Positions 18,787 to 27,661 are shown, counted from the first letter of the stretch. The stretch: 41,292 nucleotides of DNA from Calothrix sp. HK-06 (GCF_001904745.1 NZ_MRCD01000067.1:10048-51339), one strand, 5' to 3'. Notes: generated by a model not told the origin, from the sequence alone. Numbers and translations are program-made.

Positions 18787-19278
18787 GGTACTACCTCATA
18801 ACTACAAAGGTACAGTGACGGTACAGAAGTGGTACTAAAAAACCTGTTTGTACCCTTTTTTATCCTGCTTTGTACCTGTTTTTTAGGTACTGAGTGCCAA
18901 AATAGTACCAACGGGGACGGAAAAATAGTACCAATTTTGAGCGTGGTACAGATAAAATTTCAAAAAATATTTTTTTTTAAGGCACATAATATGGATCCAT
19001 AGAAAAAAAATTTTTTGCGTTGCTCTTGGTACTGTACCAGGGTACTAAAATTAGTATTGGCGACTGCCTGAAATTCAAATTACTGTTTCAATGCACTGTT
19101 CTAAAGCTGTTTTCGGTACAAAAATTGTCGTTTTTTAGGTACAAAAACCGCTTATTGCTCGGTACGGGCACGGTACGGGAAGGAGTTTAAGTTAGTTTGA
19201 TTTCTGGTTTCCGAGATATTATTAAGCTATTAATTATAAGTAAGTTTGAGCTAGTACCAAAATTTTATGGTGCGGTAC
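18787..19278. repeat. GGTAC iteron field, candidate replication origin or centromere
   Basis: GGTAC occurs 19 times in 492 bp. Forward copies begin at 18787, 18809, 18820, 18831, 18886, 18945, 19028, 19041, 19115, 19138, 19161, 19172 and 19274. Reverse copies are at 18850, 18872, 18905, 18928, 19034 and 19254. Many extend to TTGGTACTA or GGTACAAAAA. Several gaps are 11, 22 or 23 bp, that is, one or two helical turns. A very A/T-rich block with runs of 8-9 A or T (18957-19018) lies in the middle. There is no gene from 18370 to 19701. Phased iterons around an AT-rich block are typical of plasmid origins or partition sites bound by a cooperative initiator. No Rep gene is recognised in the window. 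Confidence 0.6.
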
Positions 19279-19701
19279 GGCTTACTAACTGCATATAGTA
19301 AGCCTACAAGTTTTAATAAGCAATAAAAAGCGCTCCTCGTTCGACCGAGTGAGCGGAGTTACGAATTGCGGCAAGCGTTCTTGTCACCGTATCCAATGCC
19401 TTGGTGATGCGGCGCCTCTCCAACCGGAGGATAATATTGTTTCTTGAATTATAGTTTTTAAGTACTATATGTGAGAGTGTTTAAGCAAACTGCACTTTTG
19501 TCAAGAATGACCACGCACGCAAAACATATATGACTAGAATCGAAGGGGAGAATACACATTTACGCCATTACAGAAGCGCGTCTCATCGAAAAACCGCTCT
19601 GCTACTTCAAAACAGCAGATATGCTTAAAAACTTAGTTCGATTACTATTGCACTACTTGAAGTATAAGAAATACCTGTCTAAACGCTAATTCATCCTGCA
19701 T
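19279..19701. other. Non-coding stretch downstream of the kinase
   Basis: A hairpin (CGCTCCTCG paired with CGAGTGAGCG, one bulge) lies at about 19330-19357, and one GGCGCC site at 19411. No gene is seen. Confidence 0.4.
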
Positions 19702-21531
19702 TTATGCAATGCCAAACAGGCTATTAGCACGCTGTCCTAATCGCTTGACTAAAGTAATGAATTCAGTCGTAGGTACATTTGTTTCGCAAAAAGCATCGAA
19801 GCTATCTAATTCCCTTGTCTCTTGAAACTCAGTGGAAGACACTGAGGAGTAACCAAGGATTTGAGTATTCGGAGCAATATTTTTAATGTGAGCCGCAGTA
19901 CTCAAATCGCCCATCTTGGACATATGTAGATCAAGAACGACTATATCTGGGCGGTGGCGTTCAACCATTTCTATAGCTTCTTGACTATTACTGGCTACAC
20001 CTACGACTTGAAAATTTTTCTGACAAGAAAGAACCATTTGTAGGGTTATACGAGTCAGTTCATGGTCATCAACTACTAAAACTGTAATAGTGTTACTTGT
20101 CGGGAGCAATTGTTCTTTGTTGCTAGCTTGATACACTGGCAACTCTACTGTGAAAGTTGCTCCTTGTCCTTCACCCGGACTTTCCGCATTGACTGTTCCG
20201 CCATGCAGTTCCACTAGGTGACGCACGAGCATCAGTCCTACTCCTAGTCCACCAGAGCTACGTTCAGCGCTACCATCAGCTTGACGAAATCTATTAAATA
20301 CATAAGGCAGAAAATCAGGAGTAATACCAATCCCTGTATCGCGAACTTCAATTTTTACAGTTGGTGTAGAAGTTATTTGATTATTATCTGTATTGGGAGA
20401 CAGCTTAACTTGAATACTGCCGTTAGCAGGTGTAAATTTGAGAGCATTACTTAGTAAATTACCAACAATTTGCTGTAATCGATTGATATCACCTGTAACT
20501 ATATAGGAAGAAGAATTAGAAATATCTGAGTACGCTTCTTTTACTAATACTTCTGGAAAAGGCTCTATTATACATTCAAGGTGTAGCTTTTTCGTTTCAG
20601 CTTCTACACGTACCGCATTTACCGTTTGCAGTACCAAAGACTCTAAGTTGACTGGAGTCAAGTTGAGACATAGCTTACCTCGCATTATTCGCGATACGTC
20701 TAAAATGTCATTTATTAACTGGGTTTGCAAAAGCGCATTGCGTTCAACAATTTCTAACCCTCGCGCAACACTTTTCTCATCGAATTTTTGACGCTGAAGC
20801 AGTTTTGCCCATCCGAGTATAGAATTTAAAGGTGTGCGAAGTTCGTGCGCTAATATTGCAAAAAACTCATCTTTGATACGGTTTGCTCTCTCTGCTTCAG
20901 CCCTGATGCGGTTTGCCCTCTCTGCCTCATCCTGTACTGCTTGCTCAACTTGCTTTATGCGCTCATGGGCAAAGGCTCGTTCTAGAACATTCTGCACAGT
21001 AACGCGAGTGCGGAGGTAGTATGCGGGCGACTTTATAACGTAATCGTCCAGCCCCGCTTTCAAAGCTTCCGCAACAATTTCCTCGTTGTCGCTAGTAATC
21101 AACATGATTGCCGGACGCTCAGGATAAATATCCTTAATGGTACGCAAAACAGAAAGCGCGTTACTCCAGGGTAGCTGATCGTCTATTACTACTAAGTCAA
21201 AATTATCTATTGAGAGAGCCTGGAGCAAGGCTTCTTGTTCTGTAATTTCTTCTATTTCAATGCTAGGAAAATCGCGCCGCAGTTCTTGGAACACGTCATA
21301 GCGTCCTTGGCGGTTGTCATCAATCAGAAGGATACGTATTATACTGTGTGTGAGAATTTCAGAAGAGATAGTTGGCTCAAAATCTACATGCTGCATATCC
21401 TGAACGGGAATACCTAATATTTCATTAAGTAACCCTGCTTTGAACAGAGCCTCTATACGTTTTAACCCGTCTTGGGAAGAAGCTTCTAAGAATAGCTTCA
21501 CGCTACCTTCCTCAATTTTGTTGAGCGTCAA
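19702..21531 (-). CDS. Hybrid histidine kinase (REC-HisKA-HATPase-REC)
   Basis: Numbering runs from the TTG at 21531 (609 residues). A short conserved domain starts before this point, at about 21625 (WILVLSATIDEIDRPRAEAI), and ends near residue 45. Next come a receiver domain (ILLIDDNRQ; Asp117 in VVIDD), a coiled-coil linker (190-220), HisKA (FFAILAHELRTPLNSILGW, His229), the HATPase (NLLSNALKFTP, RDTGIGI, GGLGVGLMLV) and a second receiver (TVLVVDDHEL; Asp534). The second receiver is unusual: DLHMSKMGDLS instead of DLHMPxMDG, and the usual late Lys is absent. The true start is unclear, because the coding signal runs without a stop back to a slippery A run shared with the CHAT frame. Confidence 0.85.
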   Translation of the reverse strand: MTLNKIEEGSVKLFLEASSQDGLKRIEALFKAGLLNEILGIPVQDMQHVDFEPTISSEILTHSIIRILLIDDNRQGRYDVFQELRRDFPSIEIEEITEQEALLQALSIDNFDLVVIDDQLPWSNALSVLRTIKDIYPERPAIMLITSDNEEIVAEALKAGLDDYVIKSPAYYLRTRVTVQNVLERAFAHERIKQVEQAVQDEAERANRIRAEAERANRIKDEFFAILAHELRTPLNSILGWAKLLQRQKFDEKSVARGLEIVERNALLQTQLINDILDVSRIMRGKLCLNLTPVNLESLVLQTVNAVRVEAETKKLHLECIIEPFPEVLVKEAYSDISNSSSYIVTGDINRLQQIVGNLLSNALKFTPANGSIQVKLSPNTDNNQITSTPTVKIEVRDTGIGITPDFLPYVFNRFRQADGSAERSSGGLGVGLMLVRHLVELHGGTVNAESPGEGQGATFTVELPVYQASNKEQLLPTSNTITVLVVDDHELTRITLQMVLSCQKNFQVVGVASNSQEAIEMVERHRPDIVVLDLHMSKMGDLSTAAHIKNIAPNTQILGYSSVSSTEFQETRELDSFDAFCETNVPTTEFITLVKRLGQRANSLFGIA

Positions 21532-21650
21532 GGATAAATCTCCCGAAAGTTGTCGTAAATGCTTAACAATAGCTTCTGCTCGTGGTCTATCAATCTCATC
21601 AATAGTAGCGCTTAATACAAGTATCCATTTATCCTTACAAGACTTTTCCT

Positions 21651-22228
21651 TCAGGTCTTTTTTTTTACATGAAGAACAGGAACTAAATGCTCAGGTATGC
21701 TTTGCAATTGAATTTCCGCGCGACCAAACTTATAAGCCATATCAACCGAGCGATTTGCCCCTAGTGCCTTGTAAAAACCAACAGCGAAAGTGATTGCAGC
21801 CTGATCACCAATTGCTTGGTTCATGCCTATTACGAATTGGATATGTTTAGCAATGGCCTCCGCTTGAGCTTCTGAATAACAAGCGTTCAGCACCACACAG
21901 TTGACTTGATCGGCAAACAATTCAAATATTGCAGCTAGAGCTAATGGCTCAACTGTTTGAGCTTGACCCAATTGATTTTCAAAGTAAAGAGTGCCAGTAC
22001 TTGTGCCATGCCCAGAAAAATGTATAATTTGTGGCTCAACATCAAATATTGCCTGAGTGATATCAGCGACACGCACCGCTAGCCGTGGTTTTAACACGAA
22101 CTTTCCCTATGTTTAGCGAGTTGCAGCCTCTCTTCAACGTCTCGACACTCTTGCTGCAAACGTAGACGAGAAGTATCACTAGGGTCAGATGTTAGAAACA
22201 GGATTGTAATGGGATTATCGCTGCTCAT
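21651..22228 (-). pseudogene. CHAT-domain protease with intact catalytic dyad, frame-disrupted
   Basis: The N-terminal piece from the ATG at 22228 reads MSSDNPITILFLTSDPSDTS, then RLRLQQECRDVEERLQLAKH. It then shifts frame near 22100 into LKPRLAVRVADITQAIF (in-frame GTG at 22097). The catalytic His (IIHFSGHGTSTG) and Cys (CVVLNACYSEAQA) are both present, unlike the CHAT copy at 3627. The frame ends VLHVKKKT and TGA right at a run of nine A residues. The histidine-kinase frame lies one base away. With one repair near 22100 and a -1 shift at the A run, a single CHAT-kinase protein of about 830 residues would result. Confidence 0.7.
21657..21663 (-). promoter_or_regulatory. A_AAA_AAG slippery heptamer between CHAT and kinase frames
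   Basis: In the zero frame the codons are GTA AAA AAA AAG ACC TGA. The heptamer A_AAA_AAG is the one used in dnaX frameshifting. A -1 slip continues GAC CTG AAG GAA directly into the kinase frame. I saw no clear internal Shine-Dalgarno or stable downstream hairpin. RNA polymerase slippage on nine A residues is an alternative. Confidence 0.4.
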
Positions 22229-22866
22229 TCAGAATTGTTACAAAAGCCTAAGTGTTTATTAGTATAACCTTATCCAATGAAGCCCAACATCGAATACCGT
22301 TGGCGAAATATTACTTAAAATTAAAACTGTGAGTTTACGGTTTAACTGATGCACAAAAAGTATCACTCTCATGTTCTAGGTGCAGTTGAGGTTGAGCAAG
22401 TTTACACCAGTAAAATATTCAACCAAGACGGCGCCGCACGCAATCCACATGTCCCACAATAAACCATGATGAACGAACGGTCGTTGGTGCATCTTGTAAA
22501 GTTCCGTCTTATAAAATCGAACCAACTTTGTTCAGCTTCTTTATTTTCTAAAAAAATAATACAAAACCCTGGCGCCCTCTGATATTGAGAGAGTTATTGA
22601 AAAGTTCTTGAAGAGTTATTGAGAGCTTCTGAAACGCTTACTACTAAAGCGTTTACATTATGTAGGGTGGTACTGTGAATACCATCCCCCAGTACTATAG
22701 ATATCACCTCTGTTGCGGCGCCTCTTCAATGAAACTCGTGATATTTTTTCTGGGAAATTGGTTCATTTGTACTAATATATCAGTTTTGCGTAGCTAAACG
22801 GATGTCAGTGTGTGGATGGTTGGGCGTTAATGAAAAGATGCATTGTCGTGAACACAAAACATCTCT
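22229..22866. other. Non-coding stretch with copy 2 of the ~80-bp repeat
   Basis: Positions 22499-22578 are the second copy of the repeat at 18394. Just after it GAGTTATTGA is repeated at about 22590 and 22614. Three GGCGCC sites lie at about 22431, 22571 and 22717. No gene is seen. Confidence 0.45.
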
Positions 22867-23343
22867 ATGAGTGGTGGGAAGTCCCAGGAAATCGTTACGC
22901 CTCTGTCGGGTCAGCTGCGTTCGATAGCTGGTGAGTTGCGACATGGAAGTGATTTTTTAACTGAGTTGCAGCAGAAGGCGGGGACGACGCAGCGGGGGTA
23001 TGCGGGGAATATTAAGTTGTTTTTTGAGTATTTCTTAAATCGGGCGCCTACACAAGATGATGTTGAGGAGTTTTGGGGTTTGGATGAGGAGTCTGCTAAT
23101 ACGTTGATTTTGAAGTTTAGGAATCATTTGGTTGAGTCCGGGAGAAAGTCGGCAACGGTAAATCGGTATCTTGCGGCGATTAAGTTTTTGATTAAAGCGG
23201 GGAGAAATTTGAAGCGGTGCAATTTTCGGTTTGATAGTGACCGCATTGAGTCGATGCGGGTGACTAAGTACAGGGATACTTCTGGGGTGAGGGTGGATGA
23301 ATATAACCCACATTCCGCACCCCTAACTGTCACAAGTTCTTAA
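22867..23343 (+). pseudogene. Tyrosine recombinase, N-terminal half only
   Basis: The first ~148 residues form a SAM-like core-binding domain: LTELQQKAGTTQRGYAGNI, then NTLILKFRNHLVESGRKSAT and VNRYLAAIKFLIKAGR. They end at the typical RDTSGVRVDE, just before the catalytic domain would start. The last residues come from an IS1634-type terminal repeat inserted at 23307. If the IS and one target copy are removed, the frame still stops two codons later, so the catalytic half was lost before the IS arrived. Confidence 0.75.
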
Positions 23344-24242
23344 GTACTAAAGCAATGATTGTAAAATAGTATTTAGGAACTATGATGTGGATCGATACTC
23401 ATCAATATTTTAAAGCTTAATAAAAATAAATCCTATTTATATATAAGTAGCAAGAATGGGCGCCTCAGTCGTAGCCGTGCATGTGTTATACCTGAAACGC
23501 CTAAAAATAAGTTGCGGCAACAATTGAAAATAAATTATCGGTTACATAAAGTGTGAAAATTTTAATAGATGTCGTAACTTGTGTTTTATCGTCATGTCTA
23601 ATTCTAGAGATGTTGAAATTCAAAGCATAGACCATTTGGGTATAATTGCGGGGACTATAGATTCAATGGGCTTGGTAGAAATAATTAATGAAATAGTTGG
23701 ACAAGAGTCAGGAGAAAAAGTTAGCCCAGGACACGTAGTTAAGGCAATGATATTAAATGGGTTGGGTTTTGTAAGCAGTCCTTTATATATGTTTCCAGAG
23801 TTTTTTAAAGGTAAACCTTGCGAGCATCTAATAGGAGAAGGAGTAAAGGCAGAATATTTAAATGATGATAAATTAGGTAGAGTAATGGACAAATTATTTA
23901 TTAAAGGGTTAACGGAGATATTTTTCGCCATTAGTATTAGTGTGATGAAAAAATTTAATATTAGCTTTTTTTATAGAGGCTATTAATTAAGATTAATAGT
24001 CATAAATTTTGGTAGTTTATAATTGATAAATAATAAGTTAAATCAGATATTTATTCAATAATCATAAGTTCTTATCTATCAATCTAATCTCAATATTTAT
24101 TGATATTTATTGAGAATAGAAATTTTATCCAAGATAGGTAAATAATACGGCTATACAGACAATAAAAGTATTATTTTACTCTTGTTATAGAGAAAATAAT
24201 CAGTAAAAACACTTTTGTGACAGCTGGGGTGCGGAATGTGGG
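23307..24242 (+). mobile_element. IS1634-family deletion derivative (936 bp)
   Basis: The left end CCCACATTCCGCACCCC and the inverted right end (GGGGTGCGGAATGTGGG) match exactly over 17 bp. The match continues imperfectly through CTGTCACA (about 27 bp in all). ATATAA is present directly outside both ends (23301-23306 and 24243-24248), a 6-bp target duplication. The inside holds only the start of a transposase and an AT-rich filler. Confidence 0.85.
23594..23986 (+). pseudogene. IS1634 transposase N-terminal fragment (DUF4277)
   Basis: The 130-codon frame has DVEIQSIDHLGIIAGTIDSM, KVSPGHVVKAMILNGLGFVS and LYMFPEFFKGKPCEHLIGEG. These are the DUF4277 N-terminus of IS1634-family transposases, whose full length is about 500-550 residues. 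The DDE catalytic domain is missing, so movement would need a transposase in trans. Confidence 0.85.
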
Positions 24243-24274
24243 ATATAAGTAAAGCTCAAATACCCATTAAATTT

Positions 24275-26032
24275 ATGAAAGTTGAGGAAGCTCTTGATCT
24301 GGCGAATGAATTAGTTTTTGCTAAAACAGGGGATTACCTAAATAAAGCCCAAGAAGCTGTATTTTCAGGATCTTGGAAAGGCAAGACTTATCAGGAAATA
24401 GCAACCGATTACGGTCTTAGTAGTGCCTATCTAAATCAAGAAGTAGGTCCTGAGCTATGGAGGCTTCTCTCTGAAGCTTGTGGTCAGAAGGTTAGCAAGA
24501 AAAATTTACATTTGGTGCTAGAAAAGCAGGGCACTACTCGCATTGGAAATCGTGTTTACCCTACCGATGCCGATACTTTACAGGCTGTAATCCGACCTTT
24601 ACTGGAAGAACCTCAGTCTTCCTTAGAGGTAGCTGATCCAGTTAATTTTGATAACTTGAACTCCATTATTGATAGGATTGCATCTGGTTCACATACCGAT
24701 AACGATATTGCGACTCTACGCCAAATACTAAACTCAGGTACCCGCCAGACTTCATTGCAATTGGGTAAGTATAATGTCAATATTGGGCAAGGAAGTGACA
24801 TTCACATTGGAGAGCGCGTTTATAATAGCTTCAGTGATGAAGCAGTACAAGCAATACTATCAACCATCCAGTCTAACCACAAACTATCAACTGTTCGCAA
24901 CCAATTTCAGTCACTTATCCAAGATAAAACTGAAGGCTTTGTTGGGCGTGAGTATATTTTTCATGCTATCGAAACCTTCATAAACGAAAACTCTAAAGGC
25001 TATTTCTTAATCACAGGTGACCCTGGAATGGGCAAAAGCACACTTTTGGCGAAGTATGTACAGGAGACCGGGTGTGTAGCTCATTTCAATGTACAACTGC
25101 AAGGTCAAAATAGAACAGACCAATTTCTAGAAAGTGTTTGTAAGCAACTAGTTGAGCGTTACCAACTGCCTTATGACCCTCTACCGTCTAATGCAACAAG
25201 AGATGGGGAATTTTTAGGACAACTGTTGGATGAGGTAGCCCAAAAACGTAATGATAAGCCTGTTGTTATTGCTGTTGATGCATTAGATGAGGTTGACTCT
25301 GTTAGTTATAGAGACGCGGCGAATATATTGTACTTACCACCCCATTTGCCAGATGGCGTATACTTCCTTCTGACAAGACGACGTGGCGTGGAGATACCTT
25401 TGAGTGTATTTGTACCTATACAGCTTTTGAGTCTACTCGACTATAATACGGAAACTCAAAAGGATTTCCGTATGTACATTCAAATGCGGATTAATAGGAG
25501 TGAAAAGTTAAGGCAACGAATTAATGAGCGTGAGGAAACAATTGCTCAGTTTACAGAAAGAATTGTGAATAAAAGCGAAAATAATTTTATGTACTTGCGC
25601 CATGTCTTGCAAGATATTGAACAAGGGCTGTATAGAGACTTAAGTTTTGAAAGCTTCCCGCAAGGTCTGCAAGGTTATTACGAGTTTCACTGGCGGCGCA
25701 TGGGTATGACAGCGAACCCATTGCCGAATGCTAAAATCAAAATTGTGTACATATTGGGAGAAGTTCGTCAGCCTGTCTCACGTCAAAAAATTTGTGATTT
25801 TTCTGGAGAAGATGCTGTAACAGTTCAAACCGTATTAAATGAATGGCAAGAGTTTTTATACGAGTTGTTAAAAGATGGACAAAGAGTCTACAGTGTCTAC
25901 CATTCTAGTTTTAGAGATTTTCTGCACCGAAAAGACGTTTTGGAGAAGACTGCTTTAACTATTCCAGGAATCCATGAGCTTATTGCTAAAGACCAGTTAA
26001 ATAAGTGGAGAAATCGTTGCCATCGTGAGTAA
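24275..26032 (+). CDS. HTH-VMAP/STAND NTPase, N-terminal part of a split WD40 gene
   Basis: The first ~80 residues (MKVEEALDLANELVFAKTGD, QEIATDYGLSSAYLNQEVGP) match the winged-helix domain found at the start of vWA-MoxR-associated and related conflict proteins. A linker with NVNIGQGSDIHIGERVYNSF follows. The NTPase then begins GFVGREYIF, with Walker A ITGDPGMGKSTLL (about 245-257) and Walker B VVIAVDALDEVD (about 328-339). The frame stops at 26032 in the helical region. The sequence continues in another frame from 26025 with matching family features. I chose the ATG at 24275; the upstream GTG falls inside the IS end. The IS, 32 bp before this start, has replaced the native promoter. Such proteins sense invasion or stress and recruit effectors. 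Confidence 0.75.
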   Translation: MKVEEALDLANELVFAKTGDYLNKAQEAVFSGSWKGKTYQEIATDYGLSSAYLNQEVGPELWRLLSEACGQKVSKKNLHLVLEKQGTTRIGNRVYPTDADTLQAVIRPLLEEPQSSLEVADPVNFDNLNSIIDRIASGSHTDNDIATLRQILNSGTRQTSLQLGKYNVNIGQGSDIHIGERVYNSFSDEAVQAILSTIQSNHKLSTVRNQFQSLIQDKTEGFVGREYIFHAIETFINENSKGYFLITGDPGMGKSTLLAKYVQETGCVAHFNVQLQGQNRTDQFLESVCKQLVERYQLPYDPLPSNATRDGEFLGQLLDEVAQKRNDKPVVIAVDALDEVDSVSYRDAANILYLPPHLPDGVYFLLTRRRGVEIPLSVFVPIQLLSLLDYNTETQKDFRMYIQMRINRSEKLRQRINEREETIAQFTERIVNKSENNFMYLRHVLQDIEQGLYRDLSFESFPQGLQGYYEFHWRRMGMTANPLPNAKIKIVYILGEVRQPVSRQKICDFSGEDAVTVQTVLNEWQEFLYELLKDGQRVYSVYHSSFRDFLHRKDVLEKTALTIPGIHELIAKDQLNKWRNRCHRE

Positions 26033-26825
26033 ATTTGAGAGTTTATCAGCTGAGGACATCGGATATATTTTAAACTTGCCTTACCACTTGGTTCAAGCAG
26101 GCATGAATGATGAGTTAATTGAACTGTTAACTGATTTTGAGTTTCTTGAGCATAAGGTTTTAACTTTAGGACCACAGTTACTAATTGAAGACTATAATTT
26201 AGCTCTACAGCCTAATGTTCAGATTTCTGAAAGAGCAAAAAAATGTTTTAAAGCTATTAAGGGAGCCATTAGGCTATCAGCACACATTTTGGAGTTAGAC
26301 AGAACACAACTAGCTCCGCAGTTATTAGGTCGCTTGTTGTCTTGTGAGGCACCAGAAATTAAAATACTTTTAGAACAGGCTGTATCGTGGAAAGGTCTTC
26401 CTTGGTTACGACCTTTAACAACAACTTTGACACCACCTGGAGGTCTATTACTTAGGACTTTAACTGCTCATACTGCTGAAGTTAATGCAGTAGCAATAAC
26501 CCTGGATGGGCAGCATATTGTTTCTGGATCAATGGACAAAACTCTCAAGGTCTGGGATTTGGATGGAAGAGAATTGCGGACGCTGAAAGGACACCAAGGA
26601 GCAGTCACGGCAGCTACAGTGTTCCCGGATGGGCAGTATATTATCTCTTCCTCGTTGGACAAAACTCTTAAGATTTGGGATTTGGCAAGTGGGGTAGTAA
26701 TTACTAGCTTTCGAGGAGATGGATGGCTTTATTCATGTGCCACTAATCATCTGGGGACGATTGTTATTGTGGGTGAAAAGTCAGGTAAGACACATTTTCT
26801 ACATTTTGAAAGCGGAGATATTTAA
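26025..26825 (+). CDS. C-terminal part of the STAND NTPase with a shortened WD40 array
   Basis: The frame (GTG start overlapping the previous stop by 8 bp) begins with LSAEDIGYILNLPYHLVQAG, a helical block normally found inside NTPase-WD40 proteins. After AVSWKGLPWLRPL come two full WD40 repeats: LTAHTAEVNAVAITLDGQHI with SGSMDKTLKVWDL, and LKGHQGAVTAATVFPDGQYI with SSSLDKTLKIWDL. The typical terminal half-repeat (FRGDGWLYSCA to GEKSGKTHFLHFE) closes the protein. Relatives usually have many more repeats, so the array has probably contracted. Either a frameshift split one gene, or the overlap is translationally coupled. I favour the frameshift. Confidence 0.7.
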   Translation: MSKFESLSAEDIGYILNLPYHLVQAGMNDELIELLTDFEFLEHKVLTLGPQLLIEDYNLALQPNVQISERAKKCFKAIKGAIRLSAHILELDRTQLAPQLLGRLLSCEAPEIKILLEQAVSWKGLPWLRPLTTTLTPPGGLLLRTLTAHTAEVNAVAITLDGQHIVSGSMDKTLKVWDLDGRELRTLKGHQGAVTAATVFPDGQYIISSSLDKTLKIWDLASGVVITSFRGDGWLYSCATNHLGTIVIVGEKSGKTHFLHFESGDI

Positions 26826-27021
26826 CAGTAGTATTCTTCTATTATGCTGGTCTTGATCTTCATTACAAGGCTGTAGTTGACTGTGCAATGACTCCTAAAT
26901 TAAGTTAAAAATTGGTAACTTCAAGTGCTGTGAAGAGTAAAGGCTTTACCATGCAATATGCTTGCTAACGTCATCAAAACTCGCGCACCAAGGCCTAGGC
27001 GCCCTCTCTAAAAAAACGGGT

Positions 27022-27074
27022 CAATTGTCTCATGACCAATTATCGTTATGTATAACGGGGCAAGTAAACAAAAC
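27022..27074. repeat. Duplicate of the parA leader, with CGTTATGTATAACG
   Basis: This stretch is 48/53 identical to 27609-27661 just before parA. Both copies contain CGTTATGTATAACG (here 27044-27057), whose arms CGTTAT and ATAACG are the inner halves of the 20-bp palindrome in reversed order. What follows here is not parA but a short non-coding stretch. Confidence 0.6.
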
Positions 27075-27160
27075 CCACCTCCTCGCCATGAGTACGCAGT
27101 TTTTTACCTCCGCGATAAAAAGGCGCCTGCAGCCAAAACTCTCTTCGGGAGACTGCGTTC

Positions 27161-27180
27161 TTCCAATAACGTTATTGGAA
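27161..27180. promoter_or_regulatory. 20-bp palindrome, candidate parS site 1
   Basis: TTCCAATAACGTTATTGGAA is a perfect palindrome. It occurs four times in the window, all within 10 kb around parAB. This copy lies 37 bp downstream of the antitoxin-like gene. Confidence 0.65.
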
Positions 27181-27216
27181 AAAGGCACATCCTATCTTCA
27201 TATGCAAACAATCACT

Positions 27217-27447
27217 TTATGGCTCTAGCAACCGTATTACTTGAGCAAGAGCTTCTTCTCCCGGAATGGGTTGCACAGAACCAGAGCGAATTTCCGAACG
27301 TCGTTTAAGAGCTTCAGTCATCCAAGCTGCTTGGATTGTTGGTTCGGTATCAAATTCTAAGCTTTCTACTAGTTTTTCGGCTAATAACGCTCTAGATGCG
27401 CTAGGTAGTGCCAGGAGTTCTTCTGTCAGTTGCTCAATTGATTTCAT
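27217..27447 (-). CDS. Addiction-module antitoxin-like protein, orphan
   Basis: 76 residues: MKSIEQLTEELLALPSASRA, ALLAEKLVESLE, then IQAAWMTEALKRRSEIRSGS and PIPGEEAL. This is the pattern of the short antitoxin family (Unstab_antitox/TIGR02574) that pairs with RelE/ParE toxins. The toxin normally follows immediately, but the next 390 bp (down to 26826) hold no RelE-like frame. It lies inside the partition locus, between the two copies of the parA leader and divergent from parA. It could be a remnant, or could protect against a toxin coded elsewhere. Confidence 0.75.
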   Translation of the reverse strand: MKSIEQLTEELLALPSASRALLAEKLVESLEFDTEPTIQAAWMTEALKRRSEIRSGSVQPIPGEEALAQVIRLLEP

Positions 27448-27608
27448 GAAACCTCACAGAGCTTTTTGTTATATTGTACAGGATAGCAGTTTCTACTTGA
27501 ATGTTGTATACAAGGGCAGGCAGGGATGCCTGCTTCACAAGAAGCTTACTTGATTGATTAATGTTAGAAATAAAACACAGGCGCCTCCTCTCTCCAAAAA
27601 AACGGCGC

Positions 27609-27661
27609 CAATTGTCCCCTAACCAGTTATCGTTATGTATAACGGGGCAGGTAAACAAAAC
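27609..27661 (+). promoter_or_regulatory. parA leader with operator-like palindrome
   Basis: CGTTATGTATAACG (27631-27644) lies 24 bp before the parA start. A ParA- or ParB-binding autoregulatory operator would be expected in this place. It is duplicated at 27022-27074. Confidence 0.5.
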
